From: Massilia putida
GTDB taxonomy: Bacteria > Pseudomonadota > Gammaproteobacteria > Burkholderiales > Burkholderiaceae_D
Length of the DNA stretch: 64,000 bases
Direction of reading: 5' to 3'
Assembly: GCF_001941825.1 (NCBI RefSeq)
Contig: NZ_CP019038.1
Location: 558,001 to 622,000 of the forward strand
The position numbers and the translations under genes were made by a program. Below, piece by piece: positions 26,772 to 35,785 of the stretch (positions are counted from its first letter, which is position 1; each line of letters starts with the position of its first letter). The notes beneath the pieces were generated by a model. It had not been told where the DNA came from, ran no database searches, and saw only the letters and a program-made list of their open reading frames with translations.

Positions 26772-27765
26772 ATACGTGCGCGAAGTGGCGGCGGTCGACG
26801 GCCGCCTGCCGGACGAGATGCTGCGCGCGACGCGCCCTTACATCGTGCGCGGCCTCGCGGCTGGCTGGCCGCTCGTGCGCGCCGGCCGCGCATCGGCGGA
26901 AAGCGCGGAAGCCTATCTGCGCGGGTTTTATCGTGACGCGACCGTGAATGCGATGCTTGGTCCGCCGCAGATCGGCGGCCGCTTCTTCTACAACGACACG
27001 ATCACCGGCTTCAACTTCCACAACGTGCGCGCCCGGCTCGACCAGGTGCTCGACGAACTGGCCGCCCATCGCGCGCGGCCGGACCCCGGCGCGATCTATG
27101 TCGGCTCGACGTCGATCGACGGCGCCCTGCCCGGCCTGCGCGCCGCCAACGACGTCGACCTGGACGGCCGCGACGCGCTCGCCAGCATCTGGATCGGCAA
27201 CCGCACGGTCGTCGCCACGCACTACGACCTGCCGGACAACCTGGCCGTCGTGGCCGTCGGCGAGCGCCGCTTCACGCTGTTCCCGCCGGACCAGCTGAAG
27301 AACCTCTACGTCGGCCCGCTCGATTTCAACCCGGCCGGCCAGGCCATCAGCCTCGTCGACGTGCGCAACCCGGACCTCGACCGCTTTCCACGCTATGCCG
27401 AAGCGATGCAGCACGCCGAAGTGGCCGAAATGGGGCCGGGCGACGCGCTGTTCATTCCGTCGATGTGGTGGCACCACGTGGAAGCGCTGTCCGCGTTCAA
27501 CGTGCTCGTGAACTACTGGTGGCGCCAGTCGCCGGACTACATGGACACGCCGACGAACGCGCTGATGCTCGCGATCCTGACGATGCGCGAACTGCCGCCC
27601 GAGCAGCGCCGCGCGTGGCAGGAAATCTTCCGCCACTACATCTTCGAGCCGGATCCCGCGAACCTCGCGCACCTGCCGGAGAATGCGCGCTATGCGCTGT
27701 CGCCGCTCGACGACGACGGGGCGCGCGTGCTGCGCGGCCAGCTGCTGCGCCGCATTAACAGGTAA
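26755..27765 (+). CDS. Cupin-like (JmjC-type) domain protein 1
   Basis: A 336-residue protein with a JmjC-like double-stranded beta-helix. The iron-binding HxD is in VVATHYDLPDNLAVVAVG and the distal His in GDALFIPSMWWHHVEAL, giving the 2-His-1-carboxylate set of 2-oxoglutarate/Fe(II) oxygenases. RFTLFPPDQLKNLYVGPLD is the usual post-HxD region. Family members hydroxylate proteins or small molecules. The substrate may be one of the neighbouring products, which is unknown. It overlaps sapC and is followed 25 nt later by the second halogenase. Confidence 0.87.
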   Translation: MTASVKYVREVAAVDGRLPDEMLRATRPYIVRGLAAGWPLVRAGRASAESAEAYLRGFYRDATVNAMLGPPQIGGRFFYNDTITGFNFHNVRARLDQVLDELAAHRARPDPGAIYVGSTSIDGALPGLRAANDVDLDGRDALASIWIGNRTVVATHYDLPDNLAVVAVGERRFTLFPPDQLKNLYVGPLDFNPAGQAISLVDVRNPDLDRFPRYAEAMQHAEVAEMGPGDALFIPSMWWHHVEALSAFNVLVNYWWRQSPDYMDTPTNALMLAILTMRELPPEQRRAWQEIFRHYIFEPDPANLAHLPENARYALSPLDDDGARVLRGQLLRRINR

Positions 27766-27790
27766 ATAAGCGATAAAGCCAGGAGGAGAC

Positions 27791-29302
27791 ATGGACAACA
27801 ATAACCAACAGGACCGCGGCCGCCCGATCCGCCGCGTCGTGATCGCCGGCGGCGGCACCGCCGGCTGGATGGCCGCGGCGGCGCTGTCGCGCACCCTCGG
27901 CAAGGTCCTCGACATCAAGCTCGTCGAATCCGACGACATCGGCACCGTCGGCGTGGGCGAAGCGACGATTCCCAGCCTCGTGCACTTCCACCGCCTGCTG
28001 GACATCGGCGAACAGGAATTCATGGCCGCCACACAGGCCACCTTTAAATTGGGCATCAGCTTCGAAGGCTGGCGCGCGCGCGGCGAGGATTACATCCACT
28101 CGTTCGGCATGACGGGCACGGACCACTGGACGGCCGGCTTCCAGCACTTCTGGCTCAAGGGCCGCGACCGCGGCCTGGCCGGCGACTACGGCGACTACTG
28201 CCTGGAACTGGTCGCGTCGCGGGAGCATCGCTTCGGCCACCTGCCCAACCAGGGCATCAACTACGCCTACCACCTGGACGCGACGCGCTACGCCCGCTAC
28301 CTGCGCCGCTTCTCCGAACATTTTGGCACGCAGCGCATCGAAGCGAAGATCGCCAGCGTCGACACCGATCCCGCCACGGGCCACATCACCGCGCTCGTAC
28401 TGGACTCGGGCACGCGCATCGAGGGCGACCTGTTCATCGACTGCACCGGCTTCCGCTCGCTGCTGCTCGGCCAGACGATGGGCGTCGAGTACGAGGACTG
28501 GTCGCAATGGCTGTTCAACGACAGCGCGATCGCCGTGCAGACGGAATCGACCGGTCCGGCCATCCCGCTGACGCGTTCCATGGCCCACGACTGGGGCTGG
28601 CAATGGCGCATCCCGCTGCAGCACCGCACCGGCAACGGCATCGTGTTCTCCAGCCGCCACATCGGCGAAGACATGGCGCGCGCGGCGCTGCTCGGCAACG
28701 TCGAAGGAAAAGTCCTGACGGAGCCGCGCGTGATCCGCTTCAAGCCCGGCCAGCGCAAGCAGGTCTGGGCCGGCAACTGCATCGGCCTCGGTCTGGCGAG
28801 CGGCTTCCTGGAACCGATCGAGTCGACCAGTATCCACCTGATCCAGCGCGGTATCGTGCGCCTCTTGCAGGCGTTCCCGTCGCACGGCATCCAGCAGTCC
28901 GACATCGACGAGTTCAACGCCCAGAGCGCGGACGACATCCGCACGATCCGCGACTTCATCATCCTGCACTACAAAGTCACCAACCGCCGCGACTCGCCCT
29001 ACTGGATCGACGCCGCGTTGATGCCCGTGCCGGACAGCCTGCAGCACCGCATCGACCTGTTCCGCGACGGCGGCCGCGTGTTCCGCGACGGGAACGAGCT
29101 GTTCGCGGAGAACTCGTGGGTGCAGGTGATGCTGGGCCAGGGCCTCACGCCCGAGCGCTGGCACCCGAGCGCGGACCTGATGGGCATTGAGGAACTGCGC
29201 GGCTTCCTGGACGGCATCCGGAACGGCGTGCGCCGCACTGTGTCGCAGCTGCCGCCGCACCAGCAATACGTGGAGCGCTACTGCCCGGCCGGCAAGCCAT
29301 AA
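27791..29302 (+). CDS. Tryptophan-halogenase-family flavoprotein 2
   Basis: A 503-residue flavin-dependent halogenase-family protein. It has the FAD motif GGGTAGW, the conserved lysine in ATFKLGISFEGW, a perfect WxWxIP motif (WGWQWRIPLQ) and the FLEPIESTSIHLIQ region near the active-site glutamate. By motif this copy is more likely to be catalytically intact than the one at 24488. A flavin reductase partner is needed and is not encoded nearby. An AGGAGGAG Shine-Dalgarno precedes ATG at 27791. Last gene of the receptor-halogenase-SapC-cupin cluster. Confidence 0.9.
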   Translation: MDNNNQQDRGRPIRRVVIAGGGTAGWMAAAALSRTLGKVLDIKLVESDDIGTVGVGEATIPSLVHFHRLLDIGEQEFMAATQATFKLGISFEGWRARGEDYIHSFGMTGTDHWTAGFQHFWLKGRDRGLAGDYGDYCLELVASREHRFGHLPNQGINYAYHLDATRYARYLRRFSEHFGTQRIEAKIASVDTDPATGHITALVLDSGTRIEGDLFIDCTGFRSLLLGQTMGVEYEDWSQWLFNDSAIAVQTESTGPAIPLTRSMAHDWGWQWRIPLQHRTGNGIVFSSRHIGEDMARAALLGNVEGKVLTEPRVIRFKPGQRKQVWAGNCIGLGLASGFLEPIESTSIHLIQRGIVRLLQAFPSHGIQQSDIDEFNAQSADDIRTIRDFIILHYKVTNRRDSPYWIDAALMPVPDSLQHRIDLFRDGGRVFRDGNELFAENSWVQVMLGQGLTPERWHPSADLMGIEELRGFLDGIRNGVRRTVSQLPPHQQYVERYCPAGKP

Positions 29303-29314
29303 TCCTGCAGGCCC

Positions 29315-29352
29315 CCGCCGGCCTGGCGCCGGCGGCCGCGCACGAGCGTGCG
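29315..29352 (+). terminator. Tandem GC hairpins after halogenase 2
   Basis: CCGCCGGC-CTGGC-GCCGGCGG (29315-29335) is followed directly by GCGCACG-AG-CGTGCGC. There is no T-run, so termination efficiency is uncertain, but the position right after the operon's last stop fits. Confidence 0.4.
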
Positions 29353-29485
29353 CAAATCGAATAGATAACGCTCGCAACCTTGCCACTTTGAGAATTTCTT
29401 TCTCAAAGGTCTAACCAGACTGTCACAGCCGTTTCACAGATCGTTGCTCGACAGCATCAGTCGGAACCTCGCCGCAGGATTCATC

Positions 29486-29529
29486 GTGACAACTGCGGAG
29501 GCTCGTCGCTAAGATTTAGAACGTTTCCA
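29486..29529 (+). promoter_or_regulatory. Degenerate promoter-operator resembling the TGGAAA regulon sites
   Basis: GTGACA (29486-29491), 18 bp, TAAGAT (29510-29515), then TTAGAACGTTTCCA (29516-29529). The right half of the operator is intact and the left half has three mismatches to TGGAAACGTTTCCA. What follows is only a gene relic, so this may be a decayed control region. Confidence 0.3.
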
Positions 29530-29587
29530 GCGGGCAAATCGGTCAATCCCGAAGCGCGCTGTGCGTTCCCGGCCGCCCCGTGCGCAA

Positions 29588-29823
29588 CAGTTTCAGGGCC
29601 TGAACCTGAGTCTGCCGATGAGCCCGAACGGTTACTTCGTGACGGCCAAGAACCCGAACTCGCAATACCTCGTCGAGGCGAATCGCTGTTCGGCGCCGGC
29701 AACAGCTCGGTCGGTTTCGGACTATCTCACCACGCTCCTGAACATTAACCCCGATAAGCAAATCAAGCGCCCGGGCGACGCCAACTACGAGGCGAAACTC
29801 GGGCGCGATCCACGCCCGACGTG
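29588..29823 (+). pseudogene. Relic of a filamentous-haemagglutinin / CdiA-type exoprotein gene
   Basis: Translation gives SPNGYFVTAKNPNSQYLVEA and, further on, SDYLTTLLNINPDKQIKR and GDANYEAKL, a stretch typical of the conserved region of large FHA/CdiA exoproteins (family knowledge). Between them a lost base after GCGAAT and a gained base before TCGGAC shift the frame and restore it. The shifted frame reads LFGAGNSSVG, which fits the family better than the actual one. There is no upstream or downstream remainder of the several-kilobase gene. It is a short dead fragment, perhaps left by deletion. Confidence 0.65.
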
Positions 29824-29827
29824 ACGA

Positions 29828-29856
29828 CGGCGGCCGGGCAACCGGCCGCCGTTTCG
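29828..29856. terminator. GNRA-capped terminator hairpin
   Basis: CGGCGGCCGG-GCAA-CCGGCCGCCG is a perfect 10-bp stem with a GCAA tetraloop, followed by GTTTCGTT. It lies just beyond the stop of mntP (minus strand) and beyond the exoprotein relic, so it can serve either strand. Confidence 0.7.
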
Positions 29857-29871
29857 TTATGCGTCCCGGTA

Positions 29872-30096
29872 TCAGCCGTGCCCCATGTGCTCGTACAGGA
29901 TCAGGCAACCGATCGCGATCAGCACGACGCCGCCGGCGAGTTCCGCGCGCTTGCCCACCAGCTTGCCCAGGACGCGTCCCACCATCACGCCCAGCGTCAC
30001 CATGATGAACGTCGAGAAGCCAATGGCGCCGGCGACCGTGAGGATGTTCGCGTCGATGAACGCCAGGCCCACGCCCACGGCCAGCGCATCGATGCT
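29872..30096 (-). pseudogene. mntP: mntP, 3' part (manganese exporter interrupted by transposon)
   Basis: Encodes the last 74 residues of MntP, including the helices [35 protein letters not shown] and [20 protein letters not shown]. The other part is at 41439-41788. Joining them after removing the transposon and one ATGCT copy restores [15 protein letters not shown], a conserved MntP motif, and a 570-bp gene coding 189 residues (E. coli MntP has 188). Only this truncated C-terminal piece could be translated here, from an internal ATG, and it would lack the first half of the transporter. Confidence 0.95.
30092..30096. repeat. Target-site duplication ATGCT, left copy
   Basis: ATGCT directly before the left terminal repeat; the same five bases follow the right terminal repeat at 41439-41443. 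Five bp is the usual Tn3-family duplication. Confidence 0.93.
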
Positions 30097-30134
30097 GGGG
30101 TAAATAGGGAAATCGGAAAAAATCGGGCGCTAAG
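30097..30134 (+). repeat. Left 38-bp terminal inverted repeat
   Basis: Starts GGGGTAAATAGGGAAATCGG and ends CGGGCGCTAAG. It pairs with 41401-41438 at 37 of 38 positions. Confidence 0.95.
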
Positions 30135-30167
30135 CGTGCCACCCGAGTGGATTAAGCGACATGTCCA

Positions 30168-30250
30168 GTTAGGCTATACCCTAACCTGATGTCAGCTAAA
30201 CTTACCGATTGACGTCAGGATAGGATGGTTAACTAAATTAGTTGACATAT
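30168..30250. other. Putative res recombination region
   Basis: Contains two palindromes, GTTAGG-N6-CCTAAC (30168-30185) and AACTAAATTAGTT (30231-30243), and TGATGTCAG / TGACGTCAGG repeats between them. It lies between the terminal repeat and tnpR, where Tn3-type res subsites are normally found. The subsites were not resolved individually. Confidence 0.5.
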
Positions 30251-30304
30251 GCCTTCAACGGTCATAGAGTCTTTCCTGACACATCTTTGTTCAGGAGGCT
30301 TATT

Positions 30305-30874
30305 TTGCCAGGTCAACGCATCGGTTATGTCCGGGTCAGTAGTTTCGATCAAAACGCGGAGCGTCAGCTTGATCAGGTCCAGGTCGACAAGCTCTTCACG
30401 GACAAAGCCTCGGGCAAGGACACGCATCGGCCGCAACTGGAAGCACTTCTGTCGTTCGCACGCGAAGGCGACACGGTAGTCGTGCATAGCATGGACCGCT
30501 TGGCGCGCAACCTGGACGATCTACGCCGGCTAGTACAGACGTTGACCAAGCGCGGAATCCGAATCGAATTCGTCAAAGAATGCCTGAGCTTTACCGGCGA
30601 AGACTCCCCGATGGCAAACTTGCTGCTGTCAGTCATGGGAGCGTTTGCGGAGTTCGAGCGCGCCTTGATCGGCGAGCGGCAACGGGAAGGTATCGCTCTA
30701 GCCAAGCAACGTGGCGCGTATCGCGGCCGCAAAAAGGCGCTAGCAGCCGAACAGGTTGTCGAGCTGCGTCGTCGCGTCGGCGCCGGCGAGCAAAAAGCAA
30801 CGGTCGCGCGCGCGTTCGGCATCAGCCGTGAGACGCTGTACCAATATCTGAAAGTGGCAATGCCGCCGGCTTAA
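30305..30874 (+). CDS. tnpR: Serine resolvase TnpR
   Basis: A 189-residue serine recombinase that resolves transposon cointegrates at res. The catalytic serine is in GYVRVSSFDQN, followed by DKASGKDTHRPQLEALL, the VHSMDRLARN arginine motif and the MGAFAEFERALI E-helix region. A C-terminal helix-turn-helix (ARAFGISRETLYQYL) binds DNA. I place the start at TTG 30305 because an AGGAGG lies 8 nt upstream and the protein then begins PGQRIGYVRVSS as in relatives. An ATG 63 nt upstream has no ribosome site and falls in the res region. Confidence 0.92.
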   Translation: MPGQRIGYVRVSSFDQNAERQLDQVQVDKLFTDKASGKDTHRPQLEALLSFAREGDTVVVHSMDRLARNLDDLRRLVQTLTKRGIRIEFVKECLSFTGEDSPMANLLLSVMGAFAEFERALIGERQREGIALAKQRGAYRGRKKALAAEQVVELRRRVGAGEQKATVARAFGISRETLYQYLKVAMPPA

Positions 30875-30915
30875 CCCGGCTCTCCCTGTTCCACTGCACC
30901 TCAAACCCAATATTG
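30869..30915 (+). repeat. Direct repeat at tnpR end, left copy
   Basis: GCTTAACCCGG ... TTCCACTGCACCTCAA, including the tnpR stop codon. A diverged copy is at 41321-41367. The two bracket the whole cargo plus IS66. Confidence 0.65.
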
Positions 30916-30929
30916 CAGCCGCCCTTGCT

Positions 30930-33900
30930 ATGACAACACGTTTATCAAATTCCGCACAGGGGGGCAACGCAGGTTCGCCGATCTCTGGCAATGCTGTAAT
31001 ACGGCCCCTCCAGACGTCAGAAGCTCTTTTAGCGTCAGCGCTCGACACAATAGATCTGTGTGTCGCCATCCTCATCGGGCCCGAGTTGCGCTACCTTCAC
31101 ACCAATCAAGCATACCGGCAACTGGCTCCCACAGAAGACATGCTTGGGCGCCAGTTACGTGAAGTATTTGCCGACGTCGTTTCCAACGGTGTAGAGGCGG
31201 GAATGCAAGAAGTACTGAAGACCGGAAAGCCGTGGCATATTGCCCAGTTCTCGATGCCGGTGCCCGACGATGCGGATGCGGTTTGGGTCGGCCGCGTGGA
31301 GCGACTTCCTTTGCAGCCGGAATTCCCTGCGGCGATCACAGTATGGATGCAAAACGTGACGCGCAGCGTGCAAACAGAAATGGCGTTGCGCCAGGATGTC
31401 GCACTGATGCGCGCAATCAGCGAGACATCGACCGATGTGATGTTCGCAAAGGATTGCCATGGACGCATGCGGTTTGCCAACCCCGCCGCGCTGGAGCTGA
31501 TCGGCAAGCCCCTCGACCGTGTACTGGGCCGAACCGATGCGGAGTTCTTGGAAGACCAGTTCGCCGCGCAGTCGGTCATGAACAATGATCGGCGCGTCAT
31601 GGATAGCAACATGGCCGAAGAGGTCGAGGAAGAGGTGCCGCTTCCCGATGGTACCAAGCGCGTGTGGCTCTCGCAAAAGCGGCCTTATCACGACGAGTCC
31701 GGACGTGTTACCGGGTTGCTGGGAATCTCGCGTGACATCACTGAGCGCAAGCAAGCGGAAGCCAAACTGCAGGAGGCCCACGATACGTTGCAGGGCGTCC
31801 TGAACAGCATCAGCGATGGGCTGGCGATTCTGGACCGGAACTGGTGTTACACCTATTTGAGCGAAACTGGCGCCAAAATGCTCGGCATAAAAGCCGAAGA
31901 CCTGCTGGGCAAATGCCTTTGGAATCTCTACCCGCACGCGGGGAATTCTTTATTCGGCCGGGAATGCCGCCGTGCGATGAACACGGGTGTGGCAACCCAT
32001 TTCGAAGAGTACTATCCCGAGCCGCTGAACATGTGGGTGGAGTGTCACTGCTATCCCTCGCCCGCCGGCCTGTCCGTCTATTTTCGGGACGTGACGGACC
32101 GCCGCCGCGCGCAGGACGCTGCTGCCGAAAGCGAGCGGCGGATCAATGCGCTGTTGGAAGCCAGTCCGGTAGGTTTGGCGTATAGCGCTCCGGGCGGAAA
32201 AGTCTTGGTTATGAATAGCGAAGCACAGCGCATCTGGGGTAATCCTCCAATGCCCGAGCGTATCGACGACTATGCACAGTGGAAGGGCTGGTTCGCCGAT
32301 GACTCAGCGCGCCTCGGAGAGCCGGTGGGGCCACACGAGTGGCCAACCGCGCGGGCGCTGGCAGGCGAGACGGTGATCGATGAAGTGCTGGAGATTGAAC
32401 CGTTTGACCCGCCCGGTACACGCCGCACGATCATGTTCCGATCGGCGCCGATCCATGGGGTTGACGGCGCAGTGACCGGAGCAGTCACCGCACAAATGGA
32501 TATCACCGAACAAGTTTCCATTCGCACTGCCGTTGCTGAAGCCGACCGCCGCATACGACAACTGGCAAATACCATTCCCCAGCTGGCATGGATGGCCAAC
32601 GCAGATGGATACATCCATTGGTACAACGAGCGTTGGTATGCCTATACCGGCACGACCCCGGCCGAGATGGAAGGGTGGGGCTGGCAAAGCGTACACGACC
32701 CCGTTGGATTGCCGAAGGTCATCGAACTGTGGACGCACTCCATTGCAACCGGCATACGGTTCGAAATGACGTTTCCGCTCAGAGGTCACGACGGCGTTTA
32801 CCGGCCGTTCTATACCTTGGTCGAACCGCTGCGGGACGCGAGCGGCACGGTTGTGCAGTGGTTCGGTACGAATACTGACGTCTCGGCGCTGCAAAAAACC
32901 CAGGAAGAGCTGCAGGAAGCAAATCGACGCAAAGATGAATTTCTTGCGATGCTGGCACACGAACTGCGCAATCCGCTGGCACCAATCAGCACGGCGGCAC
33001 AACTACTGCGGCTCAAAGCAGACGATCCCAAGCGCGTCGCCTTATCCTGCGAGATCATCGGGCGACAAGTCCATCACATGACAGAGTTGATTGATGACCT
33101 ACTTGACGTATCGCGGGTAACTCGAGGATTGATTGAACTGGACAAACAGCCGGTCGATATCAAATCGGTCATCGGTAACGCAGTGGAACAAACGAGACCA
33201 TTGATCGAGTCGCGCGAACACACACTCTCTATTCAGTTGGGCTCGCTTCATGCGACGGTACTGGGAGACCCCGTTCGTTTGGTCCAGGTGATATCGAATG
33301 TCATGAACAACGCGGCCAAGTACACGTCTCAAGGGGGCGGATTGCCCTGAGAGTTGCAGCCAGTGACACGGAAGTCGAGATTACCGTCGAAGATAACGGT
33401 ATCGGAATAGAACCCCGACTCCTGCCCCAGATCTTTGAGCTGTTTACGCAGGGACAACGTACGCCAGACCGTGCGCAAGGCGGACTCGGCCTGGGCTTGT
33501 CCCTTGTCAGAAGTTTGGTCGAGCTGCACGGCGGCCGCGTCACAGCCCACAGCGATGGCCCAGGCTGCGGCAGCACCTTCAAAATTAGACTGCCAATCAG
33601 TCATGAAAAAATCGCCCGAAAAGGCGAGCACGTTCCGCATCCGGCAATTGCAAGTCGGCCACTCACCGTCATGATCGTCGACGACAACACCGATGCGGCC
33701 CTATTGCTACGTGAAGTGCTCGCCGCGGATGGTCATCAGGTAGCGATGTTTGGGGAGCCAACTACCGCACTGGAGTATGCACTTGTCCATAAACCGAAGG
33801 CATGCATTCTAGATATTGGACTGCCTGGAATGGACGGGTATGAGCTGGCGCGACGACTGCGTGCTATTTCCACGATGGCTGGTGCTACGTTGGTCGCGCT

Positions 33901-34018
33901 GACTGGATATGGCCAGTCGCATGACAAGGTCCTGTCGGAGGCGGCTGGCTTCGACTACCACTTCGTCAAGCCAGTGGATATCAGTGAACTCAAGGCCGTT
34001 TTTAGCCGAATTCGATAG
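30930..34018 (+). pseudogene. PAS-rich hybrid sensor histidine kinase, frameshifted
   Basis: Two adjacent frames together make one protein of about 1,029 residues. The first frame (30930-33350) has four PAS/PAC-like modules, each ending in a FRDVTDRRR- or ISRDITERKQ-type coil. A HisKA box FLAMLAHELRNPLAPI and the N-box VISNVMNNAAKYTSQGGG follow, and then the frame stops. The second frame continues with VEDNGIGIEP, GGLGLGLSLVRSLVELHGG and a receiver domain (MIVDDNTDAALLL, phospho-Asp in ACILDIGLPGMDGYELA, FVKPVD). The length 3,089 nt is one short of a multiple of three, and the break is at a GGGGG run near 33338-33342. Either a true one-base loss or a sequencing error. Intact, it would be a cytoplasmic hybrid kinase; without the fix it lacks most of the ATPase domain. 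Confidence 0.85.
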
Positions 34019-34032
34019 TACCCTGCCAAGGT

Positions 34033-34067
34033 GAGCGGCGTTGTGGAATGGAAAACATACGCCGCTC
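34033..34067. terminator. Bidirectional stem between convergent genes
   Basis: GAGCGGCGT (34033-34041) pairs with ACGCCGCTC (34059-34067) across a 17-nt loop, between the convergent kinase and CYTH-CHAD genes. There is no clear T-run. Confidence 0.45.
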
Positions 34068-34137
34068 AGGAGTCGCTATCGATAAGCCGGTGAGGGCGTT
34101 ATCGTACAGTCGAAATGTCGGAACGGCTTGGTTAAGT

Positions 34138-35649
34138 TCAGTGCGTCATCCTGAGTTTGGCCACTGCTGCGAGCGGTTTGCGCAATGTTGCAGCGTCGGC
34201 CGAGGAGGCGGCCGCCAAATACCCGTGTGCGTAAGCGGCTTGGCGCGCGACCTGAGCATTGCTTCCATTAAACTGGTCGAGCAGATGTTCTGCGACCGCT
34301 ATGTCGTTGAGTAAACCTAGGCGATCCTGAAGCTTGGAAAGATGCGTCACGTAGGGTTTAACATGTTTTCGAGGTAGCAACTCCTCGAAGAACTCTGCTG
34401 CGTAACGTGCCTTCTTGGCAGCGATGCGTGTGCTATGTCGGGCATGCGGGTCCGCTGTGTCCAACGCCTTGATCCGTTTGGCGAGGCGTTTTTCAGCCTT
34501 GCGCAGAAGTGGTGAGGCAGCTTTTTTCACGCGCTCACCGAGTGGTGATTCATGAGGAAGCGCGCCCTTGATCCGCCATTGCTGGCCATACAGCCAACCG
34601 TTGAGTTCAAGCATAACGCGGGTGAATTGAGGCGAACGCAATGCTTTGACGAGAAGCTTGTGCGCTTCGGTGCTTTTTGTCTTCGCTGCTTCGCGTAGCG
34701 CGTCAGCATCGAAACCAGGAATATGGTTCAGTGTCGAGTCCGCCAAAACGTCCCAGTCCCGAGTCGTGCCGAGTTCGCCGGCAAGCCAGTCGACGTCATC
34801 ACGGAGTGCTGGCGGCAGAGGCGCAAGTTCCTCGAACATGTTCAGGAGCGCCCGCAGGCGCCGCAAACCTACTCGCATCTGATGCAAGCTTTCAACATTC
34901 TGTTTCAAAACGCCCGGCAAGTTCGTCTCGATCTGCTGAAGGCAGTTCAAGGCGATGGCTTGGAAGGCATCTTCAAGCGTCATTTTCTGGAACAGGTGTA
35001 CTGGGGCTGCCTTGTAGATCCGTATTGCTTCGTTGTCGAGCATGGCATAGCCAAGCGCGGCCTTGCTATCGTTCGACATCTGCAATGGCACGTCGTGGTG
35101 GAGCTCCAGTGCCAAGTCAAAGAGCCGTGCGGGGTTCCCATCCTTGAGCTCGAGCTCGAGCTCCGAGATGGCCGTATGCTGCTTTCCACAAGCAATATCG
35201 CCGGCGTCAAGTGCACACTCCAGTTGTTCCCCGGTCGGCAGCGCAATGTTCCAGGTCGTACGGTGCGTAGTGTTCTGGAACACCGGTTGCAAGTGCTGCG
35301 TGACTTCTTTCGACGCCAGCAGTTTCGCGATGCGCGCCTGCTTTATCTGGCGGACAAGAAGACCTGGATTTGGCGCCCCGTCGGGCAGCTCGCATTCCCA
35401 CTCGCCACGCTCATGCAGAGCGGCCGACGCGGTCGCGGCAGTTTTGACGGTTTGTATCCATTTTTCGTTATCTCTACGTACACGGAGCATCAGTCCGTGC
35501 TTCCACAGGTTGCGTTGCGGTGTATCGTAATAGGTATCGATCAGATGATGCTCCACAGGTGCTTCGCGCGAGTGCGCCTGGAGCATCGGGTGACTGCGCA
35601 GGCGTTCCAGGTCCGCCGCAGGGACTTTTAGCTTGAGTTCGGTTTCCAT
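34138..35649 (-). CDS. CYTH and CHAD domain protein
   Basis: A 503-residue cytoplasmic protein. The N-terminal CYTH domain (1-200) begins METELKLKV, the ExExK metal/triphosphate motif, and has further strands rich in E/K/R such as SELELELKDG. It is the triphosphate-tunnel fold that hydrolyses inorganic triphosphate or similar. The C-terminal CHAD domain (about 225-495) has its conserved histidines in SLHQMRVGLRRLRALLNMFE and HSTRIAAKKARYAAEFFEEL; CHAD binds polyphosphate. The pair therefore points to polyphosphate metabolism. In the transposon it is cargo, oriented away from tnpR, with its own upstream region. Confidence 0.92.
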   Translation of the reverse strand: METELKLKVPAADLERLRSHPMLQAHSREAPVEHHLIDTYYDTPQRNLWKHGLMLRVRRDNEKWIQTVKTAATASAALHERGEWECELPDGAPNPGLLVRQIKQARIAKLLASKEVTQHLQPVFQNTTHRTTWNIALPTGEQLECALDAGDIACGKQHTAISELELELKDGNPARLFDLALELHHDVPLQMSNDSKAALGYAMLDNEAIRIYKAAPVHLFQKMTLEDAFQAIALNCLQQIETNLPGVLKQNVESLHQMRVGLRRLRALLNMFEELAPLPPALRDDVDWLAGELGTTRDWDVLADSTLNHIPGFDADALREAAKTKSTEAHKLLVKALRSPQFTRVMLELNGWLYGQQWRIKGALPHESPLGERVKKAASPLLRKAEKRLAKRIKALDTADPHARHSTRIAAKKARYAAEFFEELLPRKHVKPYVTHLSKLQDRLGLLNDIAVAEHLLDQFNGSNAQVARQAAYAHGYLAAASSADAATLRKPLAAVAKLRMTH

Positions 35650-35785
35650 CGTAGCTCCTTTCTACTCAATAAAACATAATGAGAGAAGAAACGGCGCACG
35701 GTCGGTCTGCGCGCACACAAAAGGGCGCATTTGTTGCTCTATGCCTCGCTACTAATGTACTTTCGAATCGGCGCGAACGAAACTC

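Noticed and set aside
24488..29302. Reading the halogenases as part of a secondary-metabolite cluster
   Set aside because: There are no NRPS, PKS, RiPP or tryptophan-oxidation genes in the neighbourhood; the context is carbohydrate uptake.
29872..30078. A stand-alone 68-residue membrane protein
   Set aside because: It is the C-terminal part of MntP; the other half and the transposon junctions explain it.
33320..33360. Programmed ribosomal frameshift in the hybrid kinase
   Set aside because: Only a GGGGG run is present, without a slippery heptamer or a clear downstream pseudoknot. A plain indel or sequencing error is simpler.
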